Below, piece by piece: positions 18,178-27,668 of a stretch of 64,000 nt of DNA (positions are counted from its first letter, which is position 1; each line of letters begins with the position of its first letter). The stretch is taken from positions 1 through 64,000 of the forward strand of contig NZ_JAJFET010000005.1 in assembly GCF_020707215.1 (NCBI RefSeq), given 5' to 3'. A program made the position numbers and the translations under genes. The notes under the pieces are model-generated. The model had not been told where the DNA came from and made no database searches. It worked only from the letters and a program-made list of their open reading frames with translations. The stretch comes from Sphingomonas sp. PL-96 (lineage in GTDB: Bacteria > Pseudomonadota > Alphaproteobacteria > Sphingomonadales > Sphingomonadaceae).

Positions 18178-19083
18178 CTAATCGATCGGTTGATCGATCC
18201 GCTCGCGGCACACTTTCTCGACCAGTTCAGCCAGCCGCTCGATGCGCTCCGCCAACCATTCAAGTTCCTCTGCGCTGATCCGGTAGTGCTTCGAATAGCG
18301 CGCGTTGACATAGGCCTGGCGCAGCAGCTCGAAGCATCGCTGCCCGAATTTGGTGTTACGCGGCCATACATCGATCAGGTCGGGAGCCACATCCTCTGCC
18401 TGCGATCGCAGGAAGTTCAACTTGTGCGACTTCGGGCTGTAGAGGGTCGAGACTAGCAGCACGCAGTGATAAAGGTGTTCCGAAGCTTGGTGAAGTAAAA
18501 ATGCAGATTTCTTGGTCCATCCCCGGCTATTTGTGAACTTCGCCGTTTCAAAGAATTCCAATGCACTCGGGTACCATTGGTCGAAATGCGCCTGAGCCTC
18601 GGCCCGGACCGCTTCCGGCGTCAGCGGCCTGGGCGTGTCGAACGGATGCCCCTCGGCCTCATAGAGCGCAATGCCCTGGTCGACGATGTCGACGAAGAAG
18701 GGCCGCCCCCTCGCCAGCTGGTCGTTCACGTGGGCGAGGCTGTGGACGATGAAGTTGACCGGCGCGCCGATCGTCCGCACGATGGCTACCGCCCGCGTCA
18801 GGTGGTCATCGGCCTTGGCCCAATATTCGAGGGTGTCGGTCAAGCGCTCGTCGCTCACCACCACGAGCAGGTCATAGTCCGAGAAATAGCCACCCGCCGG
18901 GTCCTCGACCCAGTCCCCGCGCGCATGCGAGCCGTAGAGGACGACCTTGAGGATGCGGCCCTGCTTCTTCCACTTCTGCGTCGCCAGTCGGGTCGCATCC
19001 TCGAATTCGGCGAACAGGATCTGCACGGCGCGCGCGAGGTCGCGGCGCTTCCTGTCGGGCAGATGATCGAGGTCCGTTCGCAT
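18178..19083 (-). CDS. nucleotidyltransferase-HEPN fusion protein
   Basis: 301-aa protein from ATG 19083. The N-terminal half is a minimal nucleotidyltransferase: VVLYGSHARGDW (residues ~48-58, GS motif) and YFSDYDLLVVV with the metal-binding Asp pair at about 69 and 71. The C-terminal half is a HEPN domain (AQAHFDQWYPSALEFFETAKF, KKSAFLLHQASEHLYHCVLLV). In two-gene MNT/HEPN pairs the HEPN protein is a toxin/RNase and the MNT neutralises it by AMPylation; in one-chain fusions like this the activity is less clear and may be a drug- or nucleotide-modifying function. It stands alone, between traG and the lasso cluster, on the trb strand. Confidence 0.82.
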   Translation of the reverse strand: MRTDLDHLPDRKRRDLARAVQILFAEFEDATRLATQKWKKQGRILKVVLYGSHARGDWVEDPAGGYFSDYDLLVVVSDERLTDTLEYWAKADDHLTRAVAIVRTIGAPVNFIVHSLAHVNDQLARGRPFFVDIVDQGIALYEAEGHPFDTPRPLTPEAVRAEAQAHFDQWYPSALEFFETAKFTNSRGWTKKSAFLLHQASEHLYHCVLLVSTLYSPKSHKLNFLRSQAEDVAPDLIDVWPRNTKFGQRCFELLRQAYVNARYSKHYRISAEELEWLAERIERLAELVEKVCRERIDQPID

Positions 19084-19186
19084 TGTGTTCGAATTTTCAG
19101 ACAACTGGCAGGGCAATGCAAGCGTTGATGCTCCCGATTGGGTCGACACGCGCTTGCAAATCCGATTGGCGGGGATAGTCTTGCCC

Positions 19187-19210
19187 GGCACGGCCTCACA
19201 GGGCCGTGCC
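19187..19210. terminator. GC-rich hairpin before the sigma-factor gene
   Basis: Perfect 9-bp stem GGCACGGCC (19187-19195) / GGCCGTGCC (19202-19210) with a 6-nt loop. It lies in the region shared by the 5' ends of the divergent nucleotidyltransferase-HEPN gene and sigma factor gene. No U-tract follows on either strand, so it could be an operator or boundary element instead of a terminator. Confidence 0.35.
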
Positions 19211-19435
19211 GAGGCTCGAGGCCCTCGCTTGAGACCTTTGGGCCGGGGCGGATCGTCGCTCCGGGCCGCTGGCGTAGATGTCCAGGCCGTTTGTCGCGGC
19301 TAAAAACGCCGGCCTTGTCTCTTCGCGCGTGACCTGATCGCCGGTCCGTCCGGCCCGCCTCGCCGCTGGAGGCGTTTCGCTGTTTCCGCAGAACCTGACC
19401 GTGCGCGCCGCGAAGGCGTGTCGCAGGGGCATGCC

Positions 19436-19987
19436 GTGACCGACCGCGGCAGCGCCCGGCGGACTCCCGTGCTCGGGGAGGATCGATTCGTCGAGCGGCT
19501 CTACGCCGCCGAGGCGCCGAGGCTGGTCCGAACACGCCATCCCCGTTCCGCGCGTGAAGAGCGCGTCGACCTCGTGCATGACGCCTTTGTCCGGCTGCTG
19601 GCGCTCGGCCCCGAGCGATTGCGCGTGCTCGCCACCCAGCGTCCCGCCGCCTATCTTGGGCGCATCGCCCGCCATGTGGGGCTCGACCAAGCCAGACGCG
19701 AAAGCCGGCGATCCAGCACGCTGCACCTGTCCATTGACGACGCCGAGCTTCGCGCCGCTGACCTTGAGCGGCAGCTCGAGGCGCGCGATGAACTGCGTCG
19801 CGTCGAGCGGGCGGTCGCGACCATGCGCCCGCGTACCCGCGCCATCTTTCTTGCCCATCGCGTCGATGGCATGAGCTATGCCGAGATCGCGCGGGAATGC
19901 GGGATTGGCGTCAAGGGTGTCGAGAAGCAGATGAGCCGCGCCATTGCGATCCTCGCCCGCGAGCTGGACAAGGACGGTGATGCCTGA
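19436..19987 (+). CDS. ECF sigma factor (FecI-like)
   Basis: Extracytoplasmic-function sigma factor, 183 aa from GTG 19436 (AGGGG 8 nt upstream; an in-frame GTG at 19418 is an alternative). Region 2 is visible as RFVERLYAAEAPRLVRTRH...EERVDLVHDAFVRLLAL and region 4 as MRPRTRAIFLAHRVDGMSYAEIARECGIGVKGVEKQMSRAIAILA. It overlaps the FecR gene by 8 nt and is followed by a TonB receptor with an STN domain, the arrangement of FecIRA cell-surface signalling. Expected role: drive the receptor and isopeptidase genes when the receptor binds its ligand, here probably the lasso peptide. Confidence 0.9.
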   Translation: MTDRGSARRTPVLGEDRFVERLYAAEAPRLVRTRHPRSAREERVDLVHDAFVRLLALGPERLRVLATQRPAAYLGRIARHVGLDQARRESRRSSTLHLSIDDAELRAADLERQLEARDELRRVERAVATMRPRTRAIFLAHRVDGMSYAEIARECGIGVKGVEKQMSRAIAILARELDKDGDA

Positions 19988-20972
19988 CGCGGCACGGCTG
20001 CGCCGCGAAGCGGCAGCATGGCTCGCCAGGCGCAACGGTCCCGATGGTGACCAGCATCGAGCGGCCTTCGACGACTGGCGAGCCGCCAGTCCCGCCCATG
20101 CCGAAGCCATGGCGCGGGTCGAGCGGCACTGGCGAACCAGCGCCATCATCGCACAGAGCCCCTTGGCGCAAGGTCGGCGCCTGCCCCGCCCCTGGTGGTC
20201 ATCTGCCGCTTTCCGCCGCGGCTCCCTCGCCTTTGGCGGGGTCGCGACAGCGCTGGTCGTCGCGAGTATCAGCCTTCCGCCAGCCTCGCCACCGCTCGAA
20301 ATGAAGGAGATCGCAAGCGCGTCCGGGCAGCTGCGCACGCTCGACCTGCCCGACGGCACGCGTGTCACGCTAGATACCGACAGCAGCATCAGGACAGTCT
20401 TCGACGCCGATGCGCGCCGTGTCATTCTCCAGCGGGGCCGTGCGCGTTTCTCGGTCGCTCCGGATCGCCGCCGCTTCGTGGTCGCCGCAGGCGATCTGCT
20501 CGTCTTCGATCGCGGGACAGTCTTCGACGTGAGCGCAGCATCGGGCCGAGTCGAAGTCATGCTGATCGAGGGGGCCGTCGAGGTCCGGGCCCGGAAACCC
20601 GGCGCCCTGCCGCGGCCGGTAGTGCTGGCGCCAGGCGAGCAGGTCACGATTGGTGTCCCGGGGGCGCCGCCAGCTAGGGCCGTCCTGGAGCGCGCAGGGG
20701 CAGCAAGCTGGACGAGCGGCATGCTGGCCTATGATGCCGCTCCGCTCGGCGAGGTTGTCGCCGAGGCGAACCGCTACAGCCACACGACGCTCGTGCTCGC
20801 CGACCCCCGTCTCGGCATGTACCGCGTGACCGGCTCGTTCAAGGCCGGGCGGCCCGAGGTGCTCGCCGACAGCCTGCGCGCCATGTTCGGCCTGCGACGC
20901 GAGGTGCGTTCCGACGGAGCTATCCTGCTGCTGCCCCCGCCCCGGGAAAATCATCCTCGCGAAGGGGGGTAG
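19980..20972 (+). CDS. FecR-type anti-sigma regulator
   Basis: Membrane anti-sigma factor/signal transducer, 330 aa from ATG 19980 (AAGGA just upstream). Domains in order: N-terminal DUF4880 helical sigma-binding part (REAAAWLARRNGPDGDQHRAAFDDWRAASPAHAEAMARVERHW), one transmembrane helix near residues 75-95 (GSLAFGGVATALVVASISL), the FecR beta domain (LRTLDLPDGTRVTLDTDSSIRTVF, RGRARFSVAPDRRRFVVAAGDLLVFDRGTVFDV) and a C-terminal DUF4974/STN-like domain (LGEVVAEANRYSHTTLVLADPRLGMYRVTGSFKAG). Complete. Its role is to relay the state of the receptor to the sigma factor. Confidence 0.92.
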   Translation: MPDAARLRREAAAWLARRNGPDGDQHRAAFDDWRAASPAHAEAMARVERHWRTSAIIAQSPLAQGRRLPRPWWSSAAFRRGSLAFGGVATALVVASISLPPASPPLEMKEIASASGQLRTLDLPDGTRVTLDTDSSIRTVFDADARRVILQRGRARFSVAPDRRRFVVAAGDLLVFDRGTVFDVSAASGRVEVMLIEGAVEVRARKPGALPRPVVLAPGEQVTIGVPGAPPARAVLERAGAASWTSGMLAYDAAPLGEVVAEANRYSHTTLVLADPRLGMYRVTGSFKAGRPEVLADSLRAMFGLRREVRSDGAILLLPPPRENHPREGG

Positions 20973-21031
20973 ATTGCAGCGCTGTCGTTGACCCTGGCGA
21001 CGCGGCGATCCTGCCGCCGGGGGAAACCGTA

Positions 21032-23959
21032 ATGACGACTGCATTCACATGGAGCACGGGCCTCGCCTGCCTTGCGCTCGCCACGCAGGCCATGGCGCAA
21101 CCAGCGGCGGTCCAGGACTATGACCTTCCGGCGCAGCCGCTCGGCAGCATGCTGACGGCAATCGCGCACCTGTCGGGACAAGGCATCATGGTCTCCTCCG
21201 GGTTGGTGGGGGGACGCAGCGCCCCGGCGCTCAAGGGGCGGTTCGACGTTGCGACTGCACTCGCGCGGGTACTGGCCGGCACCGGGCTGCGCGCCCAACG
21301 TGTGGGCGATGGCTTCGTGATCCGAACGGCGATCGATAGGCCACCGATCCTTGGACAGGACGAATCCACGTCGGAAGAAGCGCGCGGTGTTGTCGTCACC
21401 GGTACGCGGATCCGGGGGGCAGCGCCCGTGGGCGCGAATGTGGTCACGATCGGGCGCCGGGAGATCGAGGAGAGCGGCCGCGCGACGACGCAGGATATTC
21501 TCGCGGCCCTTCCGCAAAACTTCGGCGGTGGACCCTCGGAGACCACGCCCGGCTTTTCCGCGCGCAACAATGCGAGCGCGAACATCGGATACGGATCAGG
21601 CGTGAACCTGCGCGGGCTCGGGGTCACGTCGACGCTCGTGCTCGTCGATGGCAACCGTACGGCGCTGGGTGCGGGCAGCACGTTCGTCGACCTGAGCCTG
21701 ATCCCGTCCAGCGCCATCGATCGCATCGAGGTGCTGCCCGACGGCGCGTCGGCCCTCTACGGGTCGGACGCCGTGGCCGGCGTCGTCAATGTGCGCCTGC
21801 GCGACACCTTCGAAGGCGCCGAGACCCGGCTGCGCTACGGCATCGCCGATGGCTTCGACGAGGTGCAGGCGAGCCAGCTGCTCGGCACTGCTTGGCAGGG
21901 CGGCCGGCTGGCTGGCGGATATGAATTCTACCGGCGCGGCCGGCTGGGCGCCGATGAACGCACATACGCGACCGAGGACCTGCGCGCGTTCGGCGGCCCC
22001 GACTACCGGCAAGCCTTCGGCAATCCGGCGACGCTCGTTGCGGCGGACGGTCGCGTGTTCGGCGTTCCGCGCGGGCAGGATGGGCGCACACTCGCGGCCG
22101 GCGACCTGATCGCCGGGACGCCGAACCTCACCGATGGTCGCAAAGGGACCGATCTCCTGCCGTACAGTCGACGCCACTCGGCCTATCTGGCCCTCGAGCA
22201 GCGTCTCGACGCCGACGTGATCTTTCGCGCCAAGGGATTCTTCGCGGATCGCCTGTCCGATGCGCGCTATCTCCCGGGTCTGACGCCGTTCACCGTGACG
22301 CCCGCGAATCCCTTCTACGTCGACCCGATCGGTACCGGGCAGCCCGTCAGCGTTCGCTATGACTTCCGGCAGGACCTCGGACCGTTCCGTCTGCGAACAA
22401 AGGTGCGGAATGTCGGCGGGACCGCCGGCCTCGGCTTCTCGCCTGGTCGCTGGCTGGTCGAATTCGGCGGTGCCTATGGCGAGCAGCGCGAGCGGCAAAC
22501 CGCCACCAACGTCGTCAACCAGTTCCGGCTCGCCCAGGCGCTTGCGGACCCCGACCCTCGTACGGCGTTCAATCCCTTCGGCGACGGCAGCCACACATCC
22601 GCAGCGACGATCGAGCGCATTCGCGGCGGATACCGGCAGACGGGTACATCGAGGGTCTGGTCCGTCAACGCCAAGGCAGACGGCCCGCTTGCCCGCCTGC
22701 CCGCCGGCGATCTCCGCGTCGCGATCGGCGGCGAGTATCGTCGGGAGCGGAACGGCTTCAGTCTCCTTCAGGACCAGTTCACGGCGGCGCCCATCGACGG
22801 CGGCAATGCGGGCTTCCCGCTCACCCGCGCAATCCTCGCCGGCTACGGCGAGCTGCTGGTCCCGCTGGCCAGCCCCGACCAGCAGGTTCCGGGCGTGCGG
22901 CGGCTGGACGTGTCGCTGGCCGCGAGGGTCGAGGACTACAGCGATTTCGGCACCACGACCAATCCAAGGCTGGGGATAAGCTACGAGCCTGCGGACGGCC
23001 TCAAGCTGCGGGCATCGCTCGGCACATCCTTCCGCGCCCCGAGCTTTCTGGACATTCGCGGGGGTCCCGGGCTCGATCAGGTGGTGCCGTTCCGGCTTGC
23101 CGATCCTGCCTCACCGACCGGGAGCACCCCCGTGGTCGCGCTGTTCGGCAACGATCCGGACATCGGCCCCGAGAAAGCCCGCACGTGGACGGTCGGTGTC
23201 GAGGCCACGCCCGCCATCCTCTCGGGCATAACCGCCAGGGCGACCTATTTCGACGTCGCCTACCGCGACCGGATCTACAATGTCGCCGTTGATTTCCAGT
23301 CCGTCCTCTCCCAGCGCAGTCGCTTCGAGACCCTGATCCTCGACAATCCGAGCGCAGAGCAGGTCGCCGCCCTCTACGCCAATCCCTACTTTATCAATCC
23401 AAACGGCATCGACGCATCCGCCATTCGCGCTATTGTCGATGCCCGCAACGCCAATCTGGCACGCACGACGATCAAGGGCATCGACTTCGATGTCGGCTAC
23501 GCCACCGGAACGCGCGACCGCCGTCTCGAGCTCGGCCTGAGTGGCGCATACCTGTTCCACATACGCCAGAAGCTGACGCAGACCGCCCCCGCCTCCGATG
23601 TCGCCGGTAACATCGGCAATGCCACCGACTTGAAACTTCGCGCGCGGGCGGTGGCAAGCTTCGGCTCGATCGGCGCGGCGGCTTTCGTCAACCATGTAGG
23701 CGGCTACCTGAACAATGGCGTGACCCCGGTCGAGCAGGTCGAATCCTGGACGACGCTCGACCTGCAGGTCTGGCACATGTTCGGCGCCGACAAAGGTGCC
23801 CTGCGAAACATGCGTCTCTCGTTGGCGGCGACGAACCTGCTCGACGAGGCCCCGCCCTATGTAAACAACCGCACGCCCTTCTCGGCCTCCGGATTCGACC
23901 CGGAGCAGGCGAGCCCGGTGGGCCGGGTCGTCGCCCTCCAGCTGGTGAAAAGCTGGTGA
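21032..23959 (+). CDS. TonB-dependent receptor with STN signalling domain
   Basis: Outer-membrane transporter and sensor, 975 aa. Signal peptide ends AMAQ at about residue 24. Then comes an STN domain (DYDLPAQPLGSMLTAIAHLSGQGIMVSSGLVGG to VGDGFVIRTA, ~30-100), the plug (VVVTGTRIRGAAPVGANVVTIGRREIEESG... RIEVLPDGASALYGSDAVAGVVNVRL, ~120-255) and a beta-barrel ending in a terminal aromatic (VVALQLVKSW). The STN domain ties it to the sigma/FecR pair just upstream, and the next gene, a lasso isopeptidase, overlaps its stop. Receptors in this position in lasso clusters are thought to import the mature peptide; the ligand is inferred from context. Confidence 0.92.
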   Translation: MTTAFTWSTGLACLALATQAMAQPAAVQDYDLPAQPLGSMLTAIAHLSGQGIMVSSGLVGGRSAPALKGRFDVATALARVLAGTGLRAQRVGDGFVIRTAIDRPPILGQDESTSEEARGVVVTGTRIRGAAPVGANVVTIGRREIEESGRATTQDILAALPQNFGGGPSETTPGFSARNNASANIGYGSGVNLRGLGVTSTLVLVDGNRTALGAGSTFVDLSLIPSSAIDRIEVLPDGASALYGSDAVAGVVNVRLRDTFEGAETRLRYGIADGFDEVQASQLLGTAWQGGRLAGGYEFYRRGRLGADERTYATEDLRAFGGPDYRQAFGNPATLVAADGRVFGVPRGQDGRTLAAGDLIAGTPNLTDGRKGTDLLPYSRRHSAYLALEQRLDADVIFRAKGFFADRLSDARYLPGLTPFTVTPANPFYVDPIGTGQPVSVRYDFRQDLGPFRLRTKVRNVGGTAGLGFSPGRWLVEFGGAYGEQRERQTATNVVNQFRLAQALADPDPRTAFNPFGDGSHTSAATIERIRGGYRQTGTSRVWSVNAKADGPLARLPAGDLRVAIGGEYRRERNGFSLLQDQFTAAPIDGGNAGFPLTRAILAGYGELLVPLASPDQQVPGVRRLDVSLAARVEDYSDFGTTTNPRLGISYEPADGLKLRASLGTSFRAPSFLDIRGGPGLDQVVPFRLADPASPTGSTPVVALFGNDPDIGPEKARTWTVGVEATPAILSGITARATYFDVAYRDRIYNVAVDFQSVLSQRSRFETLILDNPSAEQVAALYANPYFINPNGIDASAIRAIVDARNANLARTTIKGIDFDVGYATGTRDRRLELGLSGAYLFHIRQKLTQTAPASDVAGNIGNATDLKLRARAVASFGSIGAAAFVNHVGGYLNNGVTPVEQVESWTTLDLQVWHMFGADKGALRNMRLSLAATNLLDEAPPYVNNRTPFSASGFDPEQASPVGRVVALQLVKSW

Positions 23960-26076
23960 GGCGGCTCCTGTTGGCCACGCTTCTCGCGCTCTCGGCGACT
24001 GCGTCCAGGGGTGGTCCGACGCTGCGGGAAACCATCGAGCTCACCGATCTCTCGAGCGTCAGCATCTCGCCCGACGGCCGGCTTGCTGCCTATCGGCAGG
24101 AGACCGCCTCGATCGAGCAGAATGGCTATGACCTCGCCTGGTATGTCGTGCCCGTGGACGGCACCGCGCCCCCGCGGCGATTGGCGGGTGCCGGCGGGGG
24201 CAGCTGGCTCAATGGGACCCTGCTCGCCGAAGCGCCGATATGGTCGCCGGATTCCCGCTGGATCGTCTATCGCGCTACGATCGACGGAGAGACGCAGGTC
24301 TGGCGCGCTGCGACGAATGGATCGCGCGCCGAGCGCCTCACCTCCGAAGCCGGGGATGTTGCGGAGCTTCGACCGCTTCCTCGCCATCGCGCCTTGCTGC
24401 AGGTCAAGGCGCCGCGGACGGATATTCGACGGGCCGAAGAGGCCGCGCGTGACCAGGGGGTGCTCGTCGATGCGCGCGTCGATCCATCGCGCCCCTTGCT
24501 GCTGGGCGGTAGGATCGACGGTCGGCGCGCCTCCGAACGGCTGCACGGCGTATGGTTCGGCGTCGGAGGACTGCTCGACGATCGAGCGCCCTCCACGCGC
24601 ATGCTAGACCTCGCGACCTTCGCACTGCGGGCCGCGACCGCGGCGGAGCAACAGCCCGCCACGCCCGAGCCCATGCCGCCCGGGCTCGACCCGGGAACCA
24701 TCATCAGCCAGGCCCATCCCGGTGACGCGCGCGGCAGCGTCTACCTGCGATATCGCAGTGGCGTGGTCGAGCCCGTCGTGGCCCGGGGAACGCGGTTGAT
24801 CGAATGCGCCGCTCCGTCCTGCCGCGGACGCCGCATCCGTCACGCAGCCTGGCTGCCTCGCGCAGACCAGCTGCTGCTGACAGAGAGCCTGGAGAATGGC
24901 GGCACCCGCCTCCTGCGTTGGGACGTCCCAAGCGGACAGGTCACCGAGATCGCCCACGGCATCGCAGCCTGGAACGGCGGCCGCGATCGCAGCAGGGGTT
25001 GCGCGGTCTCGTCGGCAACCGCAGTCTGCGTCTCCGCTTTGGCCAACGCGCCCCCGCGGTTGATCGCCGTCGATCTCGGCGATGGCCGGATACGCGATCT
25101 CGCCACCCCGAACGCATTGCTTGCCAGTCGCGTAACCAGCAGCTTCGAACCGCTCGAATGGCATGATGCCACGGGTCGTTTGTTTACCGGGCACCTGCTG
25201 CGGCCGACCGGGGTCGATGGGCCGGTGCCGCTCTTCATCACCTATTATTCCTGTTCGGGATTCCTCCGCGGGGGACTAGGCGACGAGTTTCCGCTGCGCC
25301 AACTCGCGGAGCAGGGGATCGCCGCGCTGTGCATCAACCGGTACCCCGCCCAGGACGGACCTGGCGCGCAGGCAGACGCCTACAGGATCGCGCAGGGTGG
25401 GATCGAGGCCATCATCGACAGCCTCGCCGCCCGCAACATCGTCGATCCCGCCCGCGTCGGACTGGGCGGAGTCAGCTTCGGCGGCGAGGTGGCCGCGTGG
25501 ATCGCCATCCACGCCCCCGGCCGCCTTGCAGCCCTGTCCATTGCCAATGTCATGCCGACGCCGACCTACTATTGGCTGAATGCCGTTGCCGGCCGCGATG
25601 TCCCCGCAGCGCTGCAGCGGGAATGGGGCCTGGGCGAACCGAGTCCGGCTGACCCGGCATGGCGCCGCTTGTCGCCGGCCTACAATGTCGATCGCATCCG
25701 CACGCCCTTCCTCATGCAGCTGCCCGAGCAGGAGTACCGCCCCAACGTCGAGCTGCTTGCCCGGCTTCAGCGTGCAGCTGTCCCGGCGGAACTCTGGGCA
25801 TTCGCCGACGAGGCGCACATCAAGTGGCAACCGCGCCATCGCCTTGTCGCCAATCGACGCAATCTCGACTGGTTTCGCTTCTGGCTTGGTCATGACGCTG
25901 ACCGCGATCCGGCCAAGGAGGAGCAATATCGCCGCTGGTGCGCCTGGCCGGCAGCACCAGCGGCGGCATGTGCTCACCTCGCCTCGACCCAGCTCCTCGA
26001 CCAAGCCTCGGCGTCGATGAGCGGCAAGAGCCAGAACCGGCGATCGTCCGCAGGCAGCGCCGGATCTGAGAGATAG
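23956..26076 (+). CDS. lasso peptide isopeptidase (AtxE-like)
   Basis: Prolyl-oligopeptidase-family serine hydrolase that opens the isopeptide ring of a lasso peptide. 706 aa from GTG 23956, which overlaps the receptor stop (GTGA). A signal peptide (RLLLATLLALSATAS) is followed by an N-terminal beta-propeller (SISPDGRLAAYRQ, PIWSPDSRWIVYRATIDGETQVW) and a C-terminal alpha/beta hydrolase: nucleophile Ser507 in GLGGVSFGGEVAAW and His621 in ADEAHIKW; the acidic triad member is not assigned. DUF-type S9 proteases of this size beside asparagine-synthetase-like cyclases are the hallmark of isopeptidase-type lasso clusters. The last ~100 nt overlap the convergent cyclase gene. Confidence 0.9.
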   Translation: MRRLLLATLLALSATASRGGPTLRETIELTDLSSVSISPDGRLAAYRQETASIEQNGYDLAWYVVPVDGTAPPRRLAGAGGGSWLNGTLLAEAPIWSPDSRWIVYRATIDGETQVWRAATNGSRAERLTSEAGDVAELRPLPRHRALLQVKAPRTDIRRAEEAARDQGVLVDARVDPSRPLLLGGRIDGRRASERLHGVWFGVGGLLDDRAPSTRMLDLATFALRAATAAEQQPATPEPMPPGLDPGTIISQAHPGDARGSVYLRYRSGVVEPVVARGTRLIECAAPSCRGRRIRHAAWLPRADQLLLTESLENGGTRLLRWDVPSGQVTEIAHGIAAWNGGRDRSRGCAVSSATAVCVSALANAPPRLIAVDLGDGRIRDLATPNALLASRVTSSFEPLEWHDATGRLFTGHLLRPTGVDGPVPLFITYYSCSGFLRGGLGDEFPLRQLAEQGIAALCINRYPAQDGPGAQADAYRIAQGGIEAIIDSLAARNIVDPARVGLGGVSFGGEVAAWIAIHAPGRLAALSIANVMPTPTYYWLNAVAGRDVPAALQREWGLGEPSPADPAWRRLSPAYNVDRIRTPFLMQLPEQEYRPNVELLARLQRAAVPAELWAFADEAHIKWQPRHRLVANRRNLDWFRFWLGHDADRDPAKEEQYRRWCAWPAAPAAACAHLASTQLLDQASASMSGKSQNRRSSAGSAGSER

Positions 26077-27668
26077 CGTTCCAGTTCAAGGCGATCGAGC
26101 AGCCCCGCACCGGCAAGCGCGCCGTCGAGCAGGTAGGGCTTGAGGCGCACCCGGTTCGCGGCGATGGCGCGCGAACAATATCCATCGAGGCCGCCCTTGG
26201 TGCGCCGGTCGACATGCCCAGCGGGCAGGAAGCGGCGAAAGGCCTCGCGTGCGATCGCGCGGTTCCGGCCTTGCCTGACCTGAAGCCAGGTGGGCACCCG
26301 GAGGCACGCCTCGACCACGGGCTGGCTCATCAATGGATAGATTGAAGGCGCGACGCTGTGCCGCGGGTAGCCGTCGAGATGGGCCATCGCGGCAAGGATC
26401 GATCGCACATGGCTGCGCTTGCCCGGTCGTGTCAGCGCCGGCTCGTCGAACCACGCATGCGGGGGAGGACTGGACGGGATCATCTTTGGATCCAGAAAGG
26501 CCGTTGCTCTTGGCCAGAGCCGGTCGACCGGCGGCCGGAACGCCTGCCGCACGGCCATCGCACCGACGCGCCAGATCGAGGCATCCCGCAGGTGCGCCAG
26601 GTCAGCGACGGTGCGGGCGAACTGCCGTCCGGGACCAAAGCGCCGCAGCAGGTCAGCCGCAGGTGCCGCCGAGACCGGAGAGCAGAAGACGCTGTCGCCG
26701 CCAGTGCCGCTCACGAACACGTCCGCGTGCGTCGCATCGGCCACGTCCCCGAACAGGCGATCCGCGAGCCGCAGGATCATCGGCAGTCCCGGACGCGCAC
26801 CCCGCACTTCGTCTCGGGAGGTGAGATCGATCCCCTCCGGCACCGACCGGATGGCAAGGGCCAGTCCGCAGTAATCCGCGACACGCCGCGCATGCTCACG
26901 CTCGTCTCCTTCCGGATCCGTGGTTGCCACGGTGACGGCGTTCGCGCTGGCACCAAGGTACCGCAGGCTCGCGGCAAGGATCGACGAATCCAGGCCACCA
27001 GAAAGCTCGATCAGAGGGTGCCGGAAGGGCTGCACCAATCCGCTCACGGCCTCAGTAACCGCCCGGCGCACGAGTTCGGCAGCCTCCACGGGGTCCTCCA
27101 TGGCTAGGCTGGCGCCAGTGAAGCACCAGGGCAACCAGGCCGCCGAGATCGTGCTACTCTCGTCATTTCTGACGAGCTTTTCCCCGGGCATGACCTCGTC
27201 GATGCCGGCCAGTCCGGTTGCCCTGGCTCGCAAGTGCGGGAAGGCAAGATGCCCGGCCATGAAATCCCAGTTGATCGTCGGAGTGATGCCGGCGACGCCG
27301 ACGAGGTCGTGGACATCGCTGGCGATGACGAGCGCGCCGCCAATTGTGGTAACGAAGGCGGGCAGGGTTCCCATCGGCGCCCGGACGATGGTGACACCTC
27401 CGGCTCCCGCGCATGCAAAGGCGACATAGTTACCCCAGGCACCCTCGATCAGCGTGTCGATGGTAAGCGATGAAGGCTCGCCCACGATCCGCCCTACCAC
27501 GAGCCCGTCGTGGAGCGACGAAACCGAAGCGCCAGGCGAGGCGAGCACGACCAGTGCGCCATTTTCCCAAATGACCTGCATGCCGGCATGCGCTGCCGCC
27601 CAGCGGGCCAGGGTCGCGCGGAGCGTTGCGCTGCCGGCGATCACGGCAAGGAAGCGCGGCACCGTCAT
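25974..27668 (-). CDS. lasso peptide cyclase (protein C, asparagine-synthetase-like)
   Basis: ATP-dependent macrolactam synthetase that activates the Asp/Glu side chain of the core and joins it to Gly1. 564 aa. The N-terminal half resembles a class-II glutamine amidotransferase domain but lacks the catalytic Cys2 (it starts Met-Thr-Val), as in other lasso cyclases. The synthetase half has the PPi-loop ELSGGLDSSILAASL at residues 223-229, VATTDPEGDEREHARRVADYCGLALAI and VFVSGTGGDSVFC. The start overlaps the protease gene by 4 nt; the 3' end overlaps the isopeptidase gene on the other strand by 103 nt. Confidence 0.93.
   Translation of the reverse strand: MTVPRFLAVIAGSATLRATLARWAAAHAGMQVIWENGALVVLASPGASVSSLHDGLVVGRIVGEPSSLTIDTLIEGAWGNYVAFACAGAGGVTIVRAPMGTLPAFVTTIGGALVIASDVHDLVGVAGITPTINWDFMAGHLAFPHLRARATGLAGIDEVMPGEKLVRNDESSTISAAWLPWCFTGASLAMEDPVEAAELVRRAVTEAVSGLVQPFRHPLIELSGGLDSSILAASLRYLGASANAVTVATTDPEGDEREHARRVADYCGLALAIRSVPEGIDLTSRDEVRGARPGLPMILRLADRLFGDVADATHADVFVSGTGGDSVFCSPVSAAPAADLLRRFGPGRQFARTVADLAHLRDASIWRVGAMAVRQAFRPPVDRLWPRATAFLDPKMIPSSPPPHAWFDEPALTRPGKRSHVRSILAAMAHLDGYPRHSVAPSIYPLMSQPVVEACLRVPTWLQVRQGRNRAIAREAFRRFLPAGHVDRRTKGGLDGYCSRAIAANRVRLKPYLLDGALAGAGLLDRLELERYLSDPALPADDRRFWLLPLIDAEAWSRSWVEAR

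Noticed and set aside
18050..19310. Loose similarity between 18060-18115 and 19250-19305 (ATGTCCAGG...CTAAA) flanking the HEPN gene
   Set aside because: Too many mismatches to call a direct repeat or target-site duplication by eye.
19196..20722. 508-aa minus-strand open frame across the sigma/FecR genes
   Set aside because: Both plus-strand genes here have complete family signatures; the antisense frame has none.
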